Below are positions 48,889 to 58,677 of a stretch of 64,000 nt of DNA, one piece after another. The stretch lies in the NCBI GenBank assembly GCA_964591375.1, contig CAZQAU010000004.1:1-64000 (forward strand). Direction: 5' to 3'. The notes beneath the pieces are model-generated. The model saw nothing but the letters and a program-made list of their open reading frames with translations. It searched no databases and was not told where the DNA came from. Numbering within the stretch: the first letter of the stretch is position 1; every line of letters starts with the position of its first letter. Both the position numbers and the translations under genes were made by a program. This DNA is from CAYYYG01 sp964591375. GTDB lineage: Bacteria; Patescibacteriota; Microgenomatia; UBA1406; GWC2-37-13.

Positions 48889-51438
48889 TTACAAGCTGTT
48901 ATCTAAGATAAACTCGGATACGGTTTTGTTTATAACACTGCCAGTAATAGTTTTATAACGGATAGAATAGGGAATGTTAGGCAGGTACTGAGATGGAATA
49001 CTAAAGTATCCTTTGTTATCTGTTTTTACCGTTGTAATTGCTTCGTCTGAAAAAGGTAGATAGATTTCGACCGTCGCATTAACGATACGATTACCCGTTT
49101 TGTTTACGGCATATCCTTTTAAAACAGAAAGAATTGGTTCGGTTTTTTTAACTGAGATGAGACCTTTTTCTTCACCCATTACGTTTTCAATAAATGATCC
49201 TGCAAAAATAAGGATGGACTGAAATACAGAGCGTGAGATATGCTTTTCAGAATTGTAAAGCGCTTGCTCTTTAATAACTTCCAGATCTCCAACTGTTTCT
49301 TCATATCCCAGAGAAGCGGCTTTAATAGAGGTAGAGAAGCGACCATTCTTGTCGGAAATCGTTGTTGTAAGGATACGTGTGCGTTCGAAGGTTCCGTTTT
49401 TTGGTTTTTTTCCATATACATGAATGGTCGACAACGGATGAGAAACCAGACCTTCAAATTTAATAATGGTTTTATTATCGGTTAGGGTTTGATTGAATGC
49501 CAGAATATTTGATTTCGTCAGAGCGGAATTGTTTTGTGAAGTTTCTCTATTAACGGGTGCAAGGGGAATATCATGATGGACCGCTTTTCCTTTTTGAATA
49601 ATAATATCGCCATAATATAGATTGGAGTATATTTTGGCATAATTTTCATGAACTGTTTCCCTTTTTGCCGGAAAGGTATACCCTTTGGCTTCAACAGCTA
49701 GTTTATATGTGCCATCGGGAACACGGAAAGAGAAGCTGCCATCGGTAGCTGTTTGGATGGGATTGGTAATGCCGCCGATTACATCGCTATTTTTCACTTT
49801 TATAAATGTACCAACGGTATTTTTTTGCAGAAGAGTAACACGGGCACCTTTGATGGGTTCTAAAGTCTGACTATCAAAGACACGACCATAGGGATCGGAA
49901 GTGACCATTATGCAACCGGCATATGGAATAGCATCCATGATGAAGGTTGACTGCTTTGAAGTGCTATCCTGTCCAATTAGTTCATTGGGATTCACTTCAT
50001 TCATCGCAAAAAAAACATGTCCGATTGCCTGAGTAGTAGTACTTTGCCATTCATGTTTAGCAATCTCTCCGTTACTTCCGGACAAGAGAGGATTGGTTTC
50101 GGTGTCTGTGCCATTCTGTTTAAAAAATCCCTGGTGATTGTATCCATAAGTAGTTCTTAAGCTTGCCAGCATATCTTTCTGAAGTGTTTTCAGATCGGTC
50201 GTAGAGTTACCGGTGGTACATTCCGGGCCATTTAATCCAATAATACATTCAAAAATATATGTCTGACGGTTGCCAATAGTCTGGCTAGATTTACCGGTTG
50301 CAATAGCAACGCGGTGTTTGGAGTCACCCTGACCAGAACATTTGGCAAAAGGATCAGAACACGGGGCGGTTTCCAGACAGACCCAACGCTGTGTTTTTTG
50401 CGGCGCTGCGCCACCATTACCAACCGGCGAAAACGTTGGCGCAATGGTAATCGCAGTTTTTACTTGCACCGGAGTCGGGGTAGGTGGGGGTACATACCCT
50501 GATTCAAAGCAGCTATCGCATTTACCGGCAGCGTTACATACTCCGCCATTACACCCAGGGTAGCATTTTTCATTATCACCGCCATTACATTTGTTAATAC
50601 AACTTTGTCCAACAGTACAGGCAGGGGGCTGGCCGGCAGGACAGGAAATACAGACGTTATTCCGGCATACACCACCACCACAGTCCGGAAAGCATTGATT
50701 GGGATTTCCGTTACAGTTACTGCAACTGTTGCCAATTTTACATTCTAGTACACTTCCTCCGGGTGGATTGATACCGATATAGGAGGTTTGAGCGTTGATA
50801 GGGTCCGGTACGTTTCCGGAGCTTCCGGTAAATGAAACTCCGTTTAACTTACAACTATATGTATAAGCTGGGTGTTTACATAAACAATCCGATTCGGCGG
50901 TCGCACAGTATTCAAATGTGGTACCGAATGAACATTGCGTGTGTTTAGCTAACCCCTGGCAGGGTTCACAAGTAGTGCTGGTTTGATTTACTTCGCAGGT
51001 AACTTGTTCTCCGGGTCCCAGACGACGGGTAGATTGAAACCATACCCGGAAAGGCCGGTCTTTACAGGCGATTCCGCTGGCATCCGGTGTCGGTGAAGGT
51101 CCACCGCAGAAGTTGGCGCAGTCTGATGCAGGCGTTTCTGTGCCTCTATCGAGCCATTTTGTTCCGTCACAAAAAAAAACTCGTTGTTCTACTTTTCCTG
51201 GTAATCCGGGGTCACATCGGAGTGGGGAAATACACCACCAACCTTGATCAGCGGCGGTACATGGTCGCGGATTGCCATTGGCATCAGGGACGCATTCCGT
51301 TCGTGTTACGTCGCAATTATTAGTACAGGCATTGCGGGGACAAGCGGCTGCACACGTAGTTTTTGGTGCACTTATCACATGTATCACTGTGACAAGGAAG
51401 AACAGTCCAATTATGATTTTCCAAATATTTTTTTTCAT
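48889..51438 (-). CDS. Large secreted Cys-rich protein with carboxypeptidase-regulatory-like domains
   Basis: An 849-residue exported protein. Signal peptide about residues 1-29, then over 40 Cys within the first 380 residues in short modules (such as CIPxCNGGVC-like loops), a middle domain, and at least three CarboxypepD_reg-like beta domains: GRVFDSQTLEPIKGARVTLL (about 520), a repeat with ILAFNQTLTDNKT and LKGYAVNKTGNRIVNATVEI near the C-terminus. No membrane anchor. It would form a disulfide-tied rod or coat on the surface. Upstream neighbour is a membrane protein in the same operon. Confidence 0.8.
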   Translation of the reverse strand: MKKNIWKIIIGLFFLVTVIHVISAPKTTCAAACPRNACTNNCDVTRTECVPDANGNPRPCTAADQGWWCISPLRCDPGLPGKVEQRVFFCDGTKWLDRGTETPASDCANFCGGPSPTPDASGIACKDRPFRVWFQSTRRLGPGEQVTCEVNQTSTTCEPCQGLAKHTQCSFGTTFEYCATAESDCLCKHPAYTYSCKLNGVSFTGSSGNVPDPINAQTSYIGINPPGGSVLECKIGNSCSNCNGNPNQCFPDCGGGVCRNNVCISCPAGQPPACTVGQSCINKCNGGDNEKCYPGCNGGVCNAAGKCDSCFESGYVPPPTPTPVQVKTAITIAPTFSPVGNGGAAPQKTQRWVCLETAPCSDPFAKCSGQGDSKHRVAIATGKSSQTIGNRQTYIFECIIGLNGPECTTGNSTTDLKTLQKDMLASLRTTYGYNHQGFFKQNGTDTETNPLLSGSNGEIAKHEWQSTTTQAIGHVFFAMNEVNPNELIGQDSTSKQSTFIMDAIPYAGCIMVTSDPYGRVFDSQTLEPIKGARVTLLQKNTVGTFIKVKNSDVIGGITNPIQTATDGSFSFRVPDGTYKLAVEAKGYTFPAKRETVHENYAKIYSNLYYGDIIIQKGKAVHHDIPLAPVNRETSQNNSALTKSNILAFNQTLTDNKTIIKFEGLVSHPLSTIHVYGKKPKNGTFERTRILTTTISDKNGRFSTSIKAASLGYEETVGDLEVIKEQALYNSEKHISRSVFQSILIFAGSFIENVMGEEKGLISVKKTEPILSVLKGYAVNKTGNRIVNATVEIYLPFSDEAITTVKTDNKGYFSIPSQYLPNIPYSIRYKTITGSVINKTVSEFILDNSL

Positions 51439-51450
51439 CGATATTACTAT

Positions 51451-52335
51451 TTAATAATTGCTGAAATTCTTTGCATTTAATTGTATAACTTCATCAATAT
51501 TTTTATATTGTTTTGTTTGTACGAATATGGGATACACGATAACATACGCATATTCATCACCGGTTGAACCACGGAGCGTGTAAATATTGGAAACCGTACC
51601 CTGTTTTTGAGCAAACAAAAATGAATTGAATTTTTTATCGGTAAAGAATAATTCCATTTGAGTTAAATAATTCTTTATGATGCTGTTACGTTCTCCATTA
51701 TTAAGCATGCTTATGACCTCGTCTTGATTAGATGCGGCAATGACGGTTTCCGGATCAATTCCGGTTGCGAATTGCTGACGATATTGTTCAATTACGTCAT
51801 GAGCTTTTACTTTTAAGTCACCATATAAAGATTTTAAACGTTCCTCTTCCGGTGCATATTTGAAACGGACCTTTATATAGGCAAAGTCCATGTATGAAAT
51901 AAGATTTTTCTCGATAAGATTTTGCATCTCGGGAAGACTTTTTTCCATAGATGTCCATTTTAAAGGTACAGCAGACTGAAAAGGAATTTTAGACTCATTC
52001 AAATAATCAGCAAAAATATAATAATGCTGTACTGTGTTTGTCATGTGAAGCAACACCTCACTTTTTGGTTGAGTTCGATATAAAGAGAGTGCTTCATCAT
52101 ATATGGTGGTAGGTATAGCGTTACCTTTATAAGATTTAGGTAACCCCTGATATCTACTTGTAGTTTGAGTCGGTGTTGGAGTGGTAAGAATAGTTCCGGG
52201 ATTGGTAATGTTTTCTATGGTTTTTAATGTTTGAGCAACTTGACTAGGCTTTTGGGTTTGTCGGGAAACAACAAGATCGACTAAAATTAATAGTAAAAGA
52301 AAGATTCCTGCCAAGACAATGATTTTTTTATACAT
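51451..52335 (-). CDS. Membrane-anchored hypothetical protein
   Basis: A 294-residue protein with an N-terminal membrane helix (about residues 4-23), a Thr/Pro linker and an outer helical domain (about 75-294). The helical pattern and spacing (DLKVKAHDVIEQYRQQFATG) resemble SurA/PrsA chaperone N-lobes, but no rotamase domain is evident; this is a loose likeness. It lies 12 bp before the 849-residue secreted protein gene and may help its export or folding. Confidence 0.65.
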   Translation of the reverse strand: MYKKIIVLAGIFLLLLILVDLVVSRQTQKPSQVAQTLKTIENITNPGTILTTPTPTQTTSRYQGLPKSYKGNAIPTTIYDEALSLYRTQPKSEVLLHMTNTVQHYYIFADYLNESKIPFQSAVPLKWTSMEKSLPEMQNLIEKNLISYMDFAYIKVRFKYAPEEERLKSLYGDLKVKAHDVIEQYRQQFATGIDPETVIAASNQDEVISMLNNGERNSIIKNYLTQMELFFTDKKFNSFLFAQKQGTVSNIYTLRGSTGDEYAYVIVYPIFVQTKQYKNIDEVIQLNAKNFSNY

Positions 52336-52368
52336 ACCTATAATTCTATTTAACTATGAAGTGACTCT

Positions 52369-53034
52369 TTATTGCAAGATCGATTTTATATAATCAGACC
52401 GTTGCTGAATATCGACAGCTTTGGATAGGAAGCTGCCCATACATAAATAGTCTGGTTGATATTCCAAAGCAATGATTTCGGGTAAAGTTGTGTCATTCAC
52501 ACCGCCATCAATATAGATTTTATTTTGGAATCCTTTTTGACGGAGTTGTTTTATTTTTTGTAGTTCGCCGGGCATGAGCTTTTGTCCTTGAAATCCGGGA
52601 GTAATAGTCATAATCTGGGCAGTAGGGAGAGCGCTTATATTATAAACTTTTGCCACGTCCTCCACGTTATCTTGAGGGGTGAATGAAAGTCCGATGTTAA
52701 AAGATTGTTTTATCGGTAAGGGTTTCCCATTGAGAGGTCGTAAGTAAATTACTACATTTTCGACCCGGACATACTGTTGAATTTTTTCAATTTCATTGAT
52801 CCGGCTTTCATAATCCATAACCATTAAATCAAAGTCGAAAATAATATCTGGCGAAACGGCTAGTTTTTTACTGGTAAATAATTCAAGAATCTGAGGTGCC
52901 TGAAGAGTAACATTATTTGCAAATTTACCATCGATTATGTCGATAGAAAATCTTTTAAAGTAAGGAGAAAAAGAATTGACTTGGTAAATAAATTCTTCTG
53001 TGTTATTCGTCAGAAGAGCAGGTACTGCTTGCAT
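52369..53034 (-). CDS. Ribulose-phosphate 3-epimerase family protein
   Basis: A 221-residue TIM-barrel protein of the Rpe family, interconverting ribulose- and xylulose-5-phosphate. FSIDIIDGKFANN carries a metal-site Asp, MTITPGFQGQKLMP the flexible phosphate loop, and IYIDGGVND the second conserved Asp. The usual HxMD is changed in the early strand (IDIIDG kept; the His after is not obvious), so activity is likely but not certain. With zwf-gnd it serves the pentose phosphate route. TACAAT preceded by TGG ends 7 nt before the ATG. Confidence 0.82.
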   Translation of the reverse strand: MQAVPALLTNNTEEFIYQVNSFSPYFKRFSIDIIDGKFANNVTLQAPQILELFTSKKLAVSPDIIFDFDLMVMDYESRINEIEKIQQYVRVENVVIYLRPLNGKPLPIKQSFNIGLSFTPQDNVEDVAKVYNISALPTAQIMTITPGFQGQKLMPGELQKIKQLRQKGFQNKIYIDGGVNDTTLPEIIALEYQPDYLCMGSFLSKAVDIQQRSDYIKSILQ

Positions 53035-53099
53035 ATGTAATATTGTACCATCATTTTATACAGAGTATAATAAGTTCTGCTGTAAGTTTTTTTTACCTT

Positions 53100-53204
53100 A
53101 TGGCTAAAGCAGAGTTTGAACCGGAAGAGATTCCATTTATCGGAATATTGACTGGGTTGATAACCGCTTTTATCTGTATGGCTTTTGAAGCAGTGGATAG
53201 ATAA
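53100..53204 (+). CDS. Possible 34-residue membrane peptide
   Basis: ATG 53100 opens a frame with MAKAEFEPEEIPFIGILTGL and continues as a hydrophobic helix to residue 29, then AVDR and stop. TATAAT at 53066-53071 would give a leader of about 22 nt; no Shine-Dalgarno is visible. It is too short to judge by composition. Confidence 0.4.
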   Translation: MAKAEFEPEEIPFIGILTGLITAFICMAFEAVDR

Positions 53205-53213
53205 TTAATCTAT

Positions 53214-53360
53214 ATGAATGCAACTATTGAAAAGACTGCTCAAAAAGATCCAGTCGAAAAATTTTTAAAAGAAACGCTTCAAACGTTAAGTGCTGCTTTT
53301 TTGGGTTTGTTACAAGATGCTGTATCTCCTGTTTTACGGAAAAGAAGTTCTTCAAAATAA
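53214..53360 (+). CDS. Possible 48-residue protein before the M20 peptidase
   Basis: A 48-residue frame, MNATIEKTAQKDPVEKFLKE, followed by an amphipathic stretch and a Lys/Arg/Ser tail. GATAAT ends 8 nt before its ATG and the peptidase ATG comes 4 nt after its stop, so it fits as the first gene of a leaderless operon. Confidence 0.5.
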   Translation: MNATIEKTAQKDPVEKFLKETLQTLSAAFLGLLQDAVSPVLRKRSSSK

Positions 53361-53364
53361 AAAG

Positions 53365-54699
53365 ATGAGTAATCAGTCAATACTTGAGTTACTACAGAAA
53401 TTAATTGCGATAGAATCCGTATCGGCTGATCCCCATCGAAGCATAAAAATTATTGAGACGGCTAATTTTCTGCATGATGTATTGCGTTCAATGGGATTTA
53501 AAGTACAGCAGTTTCAGGTAAATTCATCACCGCCTCTTATTATTGCTTCGCGGATTATTTCTTCACAGAACAAAACAATTGGTATTTATGGTCATTACGA
53601 TGTACAACCGGACGATCCGGTGTCGGAATGGAAAACTAAACCATTTGTACTAACCCTGAATCAGGGAAAGTTATATGGACGCGGTGTTGCTGACAATAAA
53701 GGGCACGTGGTGCAGAACATTGCCGCAATTAAAACATTAATCGATGAGAATAAACTAAATAATAATATTATTTTCATTCTGGAAGGTGAGGAAGAGGTGG
53801 GTAGTGTTCATCTTGAAACACTTCTTTCCCAGGTCGATCAGAAGCTTATGAATAGTGTGGATGCTTTTTATGTAACCGATACAGGAATGAAAAGTAAAAG
53901 TCAGCCACAAATTTTTTACGCCTTGCGTGGTCTTATATATTTTGAAATTTCAATTAAAACAGGTAAACGTGATCTTCATTCCGGTGTCTACGGCAACAGA
54001 GTTTTAAATCCTCTTCAGATATTGGCAGATATAATTGCATCATTAAAAAATGTACATACTAATAAAGTTCTTATCCCTAATTTCTATCAGGATGTGCGCC
54101 AAATTCCTGAAGGAGAAATGAAGTTACTTGAAAGTTCAATTCGCTCGGAAGATGAAGAGTTGCAGGAAGCTGCTGTATATACATTAACTTCTATGGAATC
54201 ATTGGCACCATCATTAGTGACAAAAATCATGCCTTCTTGTGATGTGCATGGAATCTGGGGTGGGTATATCGGCGCAGGCGCTAAAACAGTTATTCCTAAA
54301 GAAGCTCATGCGAAATTTTCATTTCGTTTAGTAGAAAATCAGGATGCGGATGATATAGAAAAAAAAGTAGTTCAGTTTATACTGTCGGTGATACCAGAGG
54401 GTGTGAAATATAGTCTTAAAACTCAGAGTAAAAATGCTCCATTTTATACTGATTTAAATAATTTATATATTTCTCAAACCGCCAGCATATTAAAAGATGT
54501 TTTTCATCAAGAGGTTGTTTTTAATAGAAGTGGTGGTTCGATACCGGCGGCAGAAGTTTTTCAGCGTGTTTTTAAGAAACCGGTCATATTGACAGGTTTT
54601 ACTTTACCTGACGATTGTATACATTCACCCAATGAAAATTTTGATGAGGAGATGTTCTGGAAAGGTATTGAGGTATTGAAGAGGATCTATTCCCAATAA
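53365..54699 (+). CDS. M20 family metallopeptidase (dipeptidase-like)
   Basis: A 444-residue zinc peptidase. GIYGHYDVQPDDP (His and Asp, about residues 75-87), GRGVADNKGHV (bridging Asp), ILEGEEEVGS (general-base Glu and Glu ligand) and IHSPNENF (last His) form the complete active site, with a dimerisation lid between. It cleaves short peptides in the cytoplasm, useful to a cell living on imported peptides. Start at ATG 53365 (MSNQSILELL); a longer frame overlaps the upstream small gene. Confidence 0.92.
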   Translation: MSNQSILELLQKLIAIESVSADPHRSIKIIETANFLHDVLRSMGFKVQQFQVNSSPPLIIASRIISSQNKTIGIYGHYDVQPDDPVSEWKTKPFVLTLNQGKLYGRGVADNKGHVVQNIAAIKTLIDENKLNNNIIFILEGEEEVGSVHLETLLSQVDQKLMNSVDAFYVTDTGMKSKSQPQIFYALRGLIYFEISIKTGKRDLHSGVYGNRVLNPLQILADIIASLKNVHTNKVLIPNFYQDVRQIPEGEMKLLESSIRSEDEELQEAAVYTLTSMESLAPSLVTKIMPSCDVHGIWGGYIGAGAKTVIPKEAHAKFSFRLVENQDADDIEKKVVQFILSVIPEGVKYSLKTQSKNAPFYTDLNNLYISQTASILKDVFHQEVVFNRSGGSIPAAEVFQRVFKKPVILTGFTLPDDCIHSPNENFDEEMFWKGIEVLKRIYSQ

Positions 54700-54702
54700 T
54701 AT

Positions 54703-55342
54703 TTAAGGCAGCAAACGAGCCACAAATCCTTCACGCCATGCTTCAAAATCAACTAAATCAGTCTTTGTATCGTCATTAAAATCTGCGTCTTTACTTGTCT
54801 CGGCAATAAATTCCTCACGCCAGATTTCAAAGTCTACCATGTCTACTTTATTATCACAGTTGGCATCACCTTGTGGTTTTAATGGACATGTTTCTACGTC
54901 GGTGGGATGGGGTGTAACAGTCGGCCCTACAAATGCCTGTAATTTAAAATTTTTGAAAAAGATAGTCGCTTGTGAAGGATCTACATTAGTTTGGGTAATA
55001 ATTTGTTCGCCAGAATTGGTAAACATAGATCCCCGTGGTGTGGAGAAATAGTTGTTTCGATAATAAATCCAATCACCTGGAATAGTTCCATCATATGTTC
55101 TCATCTCATTAACCCACCAGTTATCTCCGTCTGATTTGAAATACATAAAGAGTCGCATTTCGGTAGCATTATTATTCCCGTCAGGCCAGGTAAGTTCGAG
55201 CGTGGTGTAAGTAGCGTCTCCCGGATCAGAATGGGCAGTGAGGGGGACGGTTATTTTCGGATAATATTTTTTTCCTTTCGCCATTATATAAAAATCATCG
55301 GCCTTAATCGATACGGTATTAGTGTTAACAGCGAGCGGATGA
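54703..55342 (-). CDS. Dockerin-bearing surface protein, C-terminal part (5' end in gap)
   Basis: About 213 residues at the C-terminal end of a secreted protein. A beta domain (LTWPDGNNNATEMRLFMYFK onward) is followed by a linker and two EF-hand-type dockerin repeats: GDANCDNKVDMVDFEIWREE and DADFNDDTKTDLVDFEAWRE, with the Asp/Asn calcium ladder intact. The N-terminal part is lost in the N gap; it may belong to the same gene as the next feature or be a separate one. Confidence 0.75.
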
Positions 55343-55442
55343 NNNNNNNNNNNNNNNNNNNNNNNNNNNNNNNNNNNNNNNNNNNNNNNNNNNNNNNNNN
55401 NNNNNNNNNNNNNNNNNNNNNNNNNNNNNNNNNNNNNNNNNN
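55343..55442. other. Assembly gap of 100 N
   Basis: Lies within surface-protein coding sequence on the minus strand. The frames on the two sides differ for a 100-base gap, but the true length is unknown. Confidence 0.98.
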
Positions 55443-57034
55443 ATACATTTAGAAATACTCTCAAAATCAGTTTGATTGATGAGACCATCATTATTACGGT
55501 CAGCGAATTTACACCCATAAAATTTTGTCATATCAGCAGAACATAGAGCTGCTGCCGTGATATCACCAGCTTCAACGGAACGACTACCATTAATGTCGGT
55601 ACTACCACAGTTTGTCATATTTGGCATTGCCATACATTGTCGTATCAAATTAGTAGCATTTGGGTTACTTCGACAAAAAGAACAAGAACTAGGCGATGGA
55701 GATATGGGGGGTGGAGAAATAGTTATTGGCGGACACCAGCCGCCAAAAGGTTCAACATTTAGTTCACACAGTGGATTAGTACTGACAACTGGGCAGGCAA
55801 TACGCGGTTTGCAAACAGGTGACGTATGAGTCTGATTACTAACTATAAATGACAACTGGTATATTTTGATCATATTATTTTGAGAACGTACCTCAGCTTT
55901 TAGTATGTGTGTTCCATTGGTGAGTTGATGGGTATCAAATCCATTGGCGGTGCCATTGATATCACCTCCGAGGTAATAGAGAGAGTCTAGATCTTCATTG
56001 ACAAAAAGTCCGTCCATGAAAAAACGTACAGATTGAGTTACAGCAGGGTTGGTTTTAAAACTAACAGTGATTGTGCTGGATACAGTCTGTCCAGATGTAA
56101 TACCCACAAATCCATCAGTTGCCGGAGTAGGGGTAGGAGTAATACATTTATATTTTGTACATCCGGCTGAATTGACTCCGTCACTGACGATACTACCACC
56201 GGGACAATACGGTGGAGTGAGGGTGGGACAAAAAATAGTGGGCGTGGGTGTTTTGGTTGGAGTAAGTGTATTTGTGGGAGTAATAGTGGGAGTTGGGGTT
56301 GCACATACATATCCAGTTTGAGCTGCACATCCGCCTGTTGTACTACAAACAGTTCCTGCCGGGCAGGCCGCATTCTGATTACAACTAGTCGGACAAACAA
56401 CAACAGTTGGAGTAATATTTTGATTGTTATACTCAACAATTAGGGCAGGTCTATCGGCAGTTGCTTCGCGCGAGTTAATTCTTAAATCATCATCATTATT
56501 TAAATCTGCAGGTACACAGGCTATGCTTAATAAGGCTCCTTTTTTTTGATTCACTATATCTGTAAGATCAATTTCCACCCAAGTATTTTCTTTCGTACTG
56601 GTAAGAGTGCCTAATGTAGTTGAAGGCTTTAAAGTAGTATCTGTGCCGTTATAACTATTATTATATGTAATAGTATTTTCTAGCCAATTTGAATTAGGTA
56701 CTAATTTTATATTCTGAGATGACTTAGAGCCACCATTATCGATGGTTTTTAATCGCAGTTTGGCAGTCACAATCGATTTACCTGCAAGCGAACCCAGATC
56801 AAATTTCATATATGAAATACGCAGATCATTTCCCTGACAGGAAATATCGGTATTTGTTGCATAGTTCGTATTAGGATTATTTTTTTTCACCATGGCATCG
56901 GCTATAGGATTGGAGGAGACAATGGTGCTGGCGGAGACATTAGAAGAAGATGTAATGAAATAAGAAACTATCACTAATACTGAAAAAACTATATTCAGTA
57001 TACATTTTTTCGACACAATATTTTTATTACACAT
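55443..57034 (-). CDS. Surface protein with DNRLRE-type domain, six-Cys module and dockerin (3' end in gap)
   Basis: About 531 residues from the start of an exported protein. Signal peptide about 1-36 (VSAS), then a DNRLRE/CBM96-type beta domain (about 37-200, with NTNYATNTDISCQGNDLRI and SYMKFDLGSLAGKSIVTAKL), a six-Cys module (about 212-245), TPTP linkers, a Cys loop, an Ig-like domain, and a dockerin-like pair (TDINGSRSVEAGDITAAALC then DRNNDGLINQTDFESISKC) running into the gap. The Cys module is nearly the same as those in the protein at 15.9-18.4 kb. Confidence 0.8.
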
Positions 57035-57121
57035 AGCATCTACAAGATTTTTTAATTGTAGTGTAATTAAAAGAAAAAAGTCAATAGCAATCAGGTAGAT
57101 ATCTGAAAATAAATAAGCGGA

Positions 57122-58657
57122 TTATTTACGAATGATAAGACTTTGAAAATCGGCTGTTGGTTTCTGTAACTGCATTAGTTCCAGTGCTGTGCCGGCGATA
57201 AGACTCAGTCCGTTTTCCGGTTTATTATCGAGTTGAATTTTTTGATTGGCGGGGTCATGCGGATCATACACAATAAATGGTACCGGGTTTAAGGTATGGG
57301 CGGTATGAGGTTCTTTCGTTTGAAGGTCATACATAATATCGGCGTTCCCATGATCGGCTGTTATAAGACAGATATAATTATGTTTGGTTAAAAATTCACA
57401 TAGTAATCGTAATTCCCGATCTACACTTTCGACTCCCGCAACAACTGCTTGGAAATTTCCGGTATGTCCCACCATGTCGGGGTTTGCAAAATTAACCAGT
57501 ATAAAATCCGGATGATCTTTAAGTACTTCTCTTTTGATATTCTGGTGAATTTCGATGGCTTTCATTTCGGGCAACTGATCGTGTTTAACTTTATTACTCT
57601 CAGCAACTGCTCGGGATTCTCCTTCAAATACTTGTTCAATACCACCATTAAAAAAATATGTCACATGGGGTGCTTTTTCTGTCTCAGCGGCCTTTAATTG
57701 TTTAAGATTGAGGTTGCTTAACACTTCTCCAATTGTTCCCGCGATAGTTTCCTTTTCAAAAAGAACCTGGAAAACGTAGGATTTATCGTATCGTGTCATG
57801 GTAAAAATATGATCTTCCGGAACATGTGACTCTTTCTGAATCTCAGTGACAAGCTGTTTCATCCGATCGTTGCGAAAGTTAAAAAAGAAAATAGTATCAT
57901 CACTTTTAATGCCCATATATTCGGGATCAAGCACGGCGGGAACAATAAATTCATCAGTAGTTTCTGATTGATAGCTTGCCTGAATAGCTTGTAATAGATT
58001 GGCATGAGTGTCTCGGGAATACCGGGCATCCGCACCTTTTTTATGTACAAACACATCAGTAGCGCGGTGTGTACGATCGAGATTCATATCGCGGTCCATT
58101 GCAAAAAACCGGCCTGACAATGTAGCCACAGTTCCAAATTCAAGTTCCTGTAGTTTTTTTACTAGCTTCTCAGCGCTTTTAATTCCGGAAGATGGAGATG
58201 TATCCCGGCCATCACTGATAAAATGGATGATAGGGCTCAGACAGCCATACTGTTTCATAATTTCCAGAATTCGGAAAAGATGATCTTCATGACTATGTAC
58301 ACCACCGGTTGAAATCTGTCCGATTATATGGACAGCCTTACGTTTTCCCAGTTCCAGTAAATCTTTAAATGTGTTAACTGAAAGTATACCTGCTTCTTCC
58401 TGTCTGAGACTTTTATTAATGCGTGGTAATGTCTGATAAATAACTCGTCCGGCACCAATGGTAAGATGTCCCACCTCTGATCCCCCAATTTGACCAGATG
58501 GAAGGCCAACAAACTCGCCGCTAGCTTGCAATTGTGTGTGTGGAAATTTTTGCCAAATCTGATCGAAAAAAGGAGTGCGTGCCATATGAATTGCGTTGTT
58601 GGGTTTTGCATCGCCAATACCCCATCCGTCAAGTATAATGAGAGCTAGTTTACGCAT
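57122..58657 (-). CDS. gpmI: 2,3-bisphosphoglycerate-independent phosphoglycerate mutase
   Basis: A 511-residue iPGM of full family length, converting 3- to 2-phosphoglycerate with Mn2+. The N-terminal LALIILDGWGIG, the catalytic-Ser region SGQIGGSEVGHLTIGAG (Ser about residue 61), FISDGRDTSP, and ITADHGNAD near the C-terminus carry the two metal sites. Enolase, the next enzyme, lies 4 kb away. TATAAT preceded by TGG ends 8 nt before the ATG. Confidence 0.95.
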   Translation of the reverse strand: MRKLALIILDGWGIGDAKPNNAIHMARTPFFDQIWQKFPHTQLQASGEFVGLPSGQIGGSEVGHLTIGAGRVIYQTLPRINKSLRQEEAGILSVNTFKDLLELGKRKAVHIIGQISTGGVHSHEDHLFRILEIMKQYGCLSPIIHFISDGRDTSPSSGIKSAEKLVKKLQELEFGTVATLSGRFFAMDRDMNLDRTHRATDVFVHKKGADARYSRDTHANLLQAIQASYQSETTDEFIVPAVLDPEYMGIKSDDTIFFFNFRNDRMKQLVTEIQKESHVPEDHIFTMTRYDKSYVFQVLFEKETIAGTIGEVLSNLNLKQLKAAETEKAPHVTYFFNGGIEQVFEGESRAVAESNKVKHDQLPEMKAIEIHQNIKREVLKDHPDFILVNFANPDMVGHTGNFQAVVAGVESVDRELRLLCEFLTKHNYICLITADHGNADIMYDLQTKEPHTAHTLNPVPFIVYDPHDPANQKIQLDNKPENGLSLIAGTALELMQLQKPTADFQSLIIRK

Positions 58658-58677
58658 ATGTATTTATTATACCACCA
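58658..58677. promoter_or_regulatory. Overlapping divergent promoters in 20 bp (gpmI / histidine phosphatase)
   Basis: The 20 bp between two start codons contain TATAAT on the minus strand (58666-58671, 8 nt from gpmI) and TATTAT on the plus strand (58665-58670, 7 nt from the phosphatase gene). The two -10 boxes share five bases, so one polymerase excludes the other. Confidence 0.7.
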
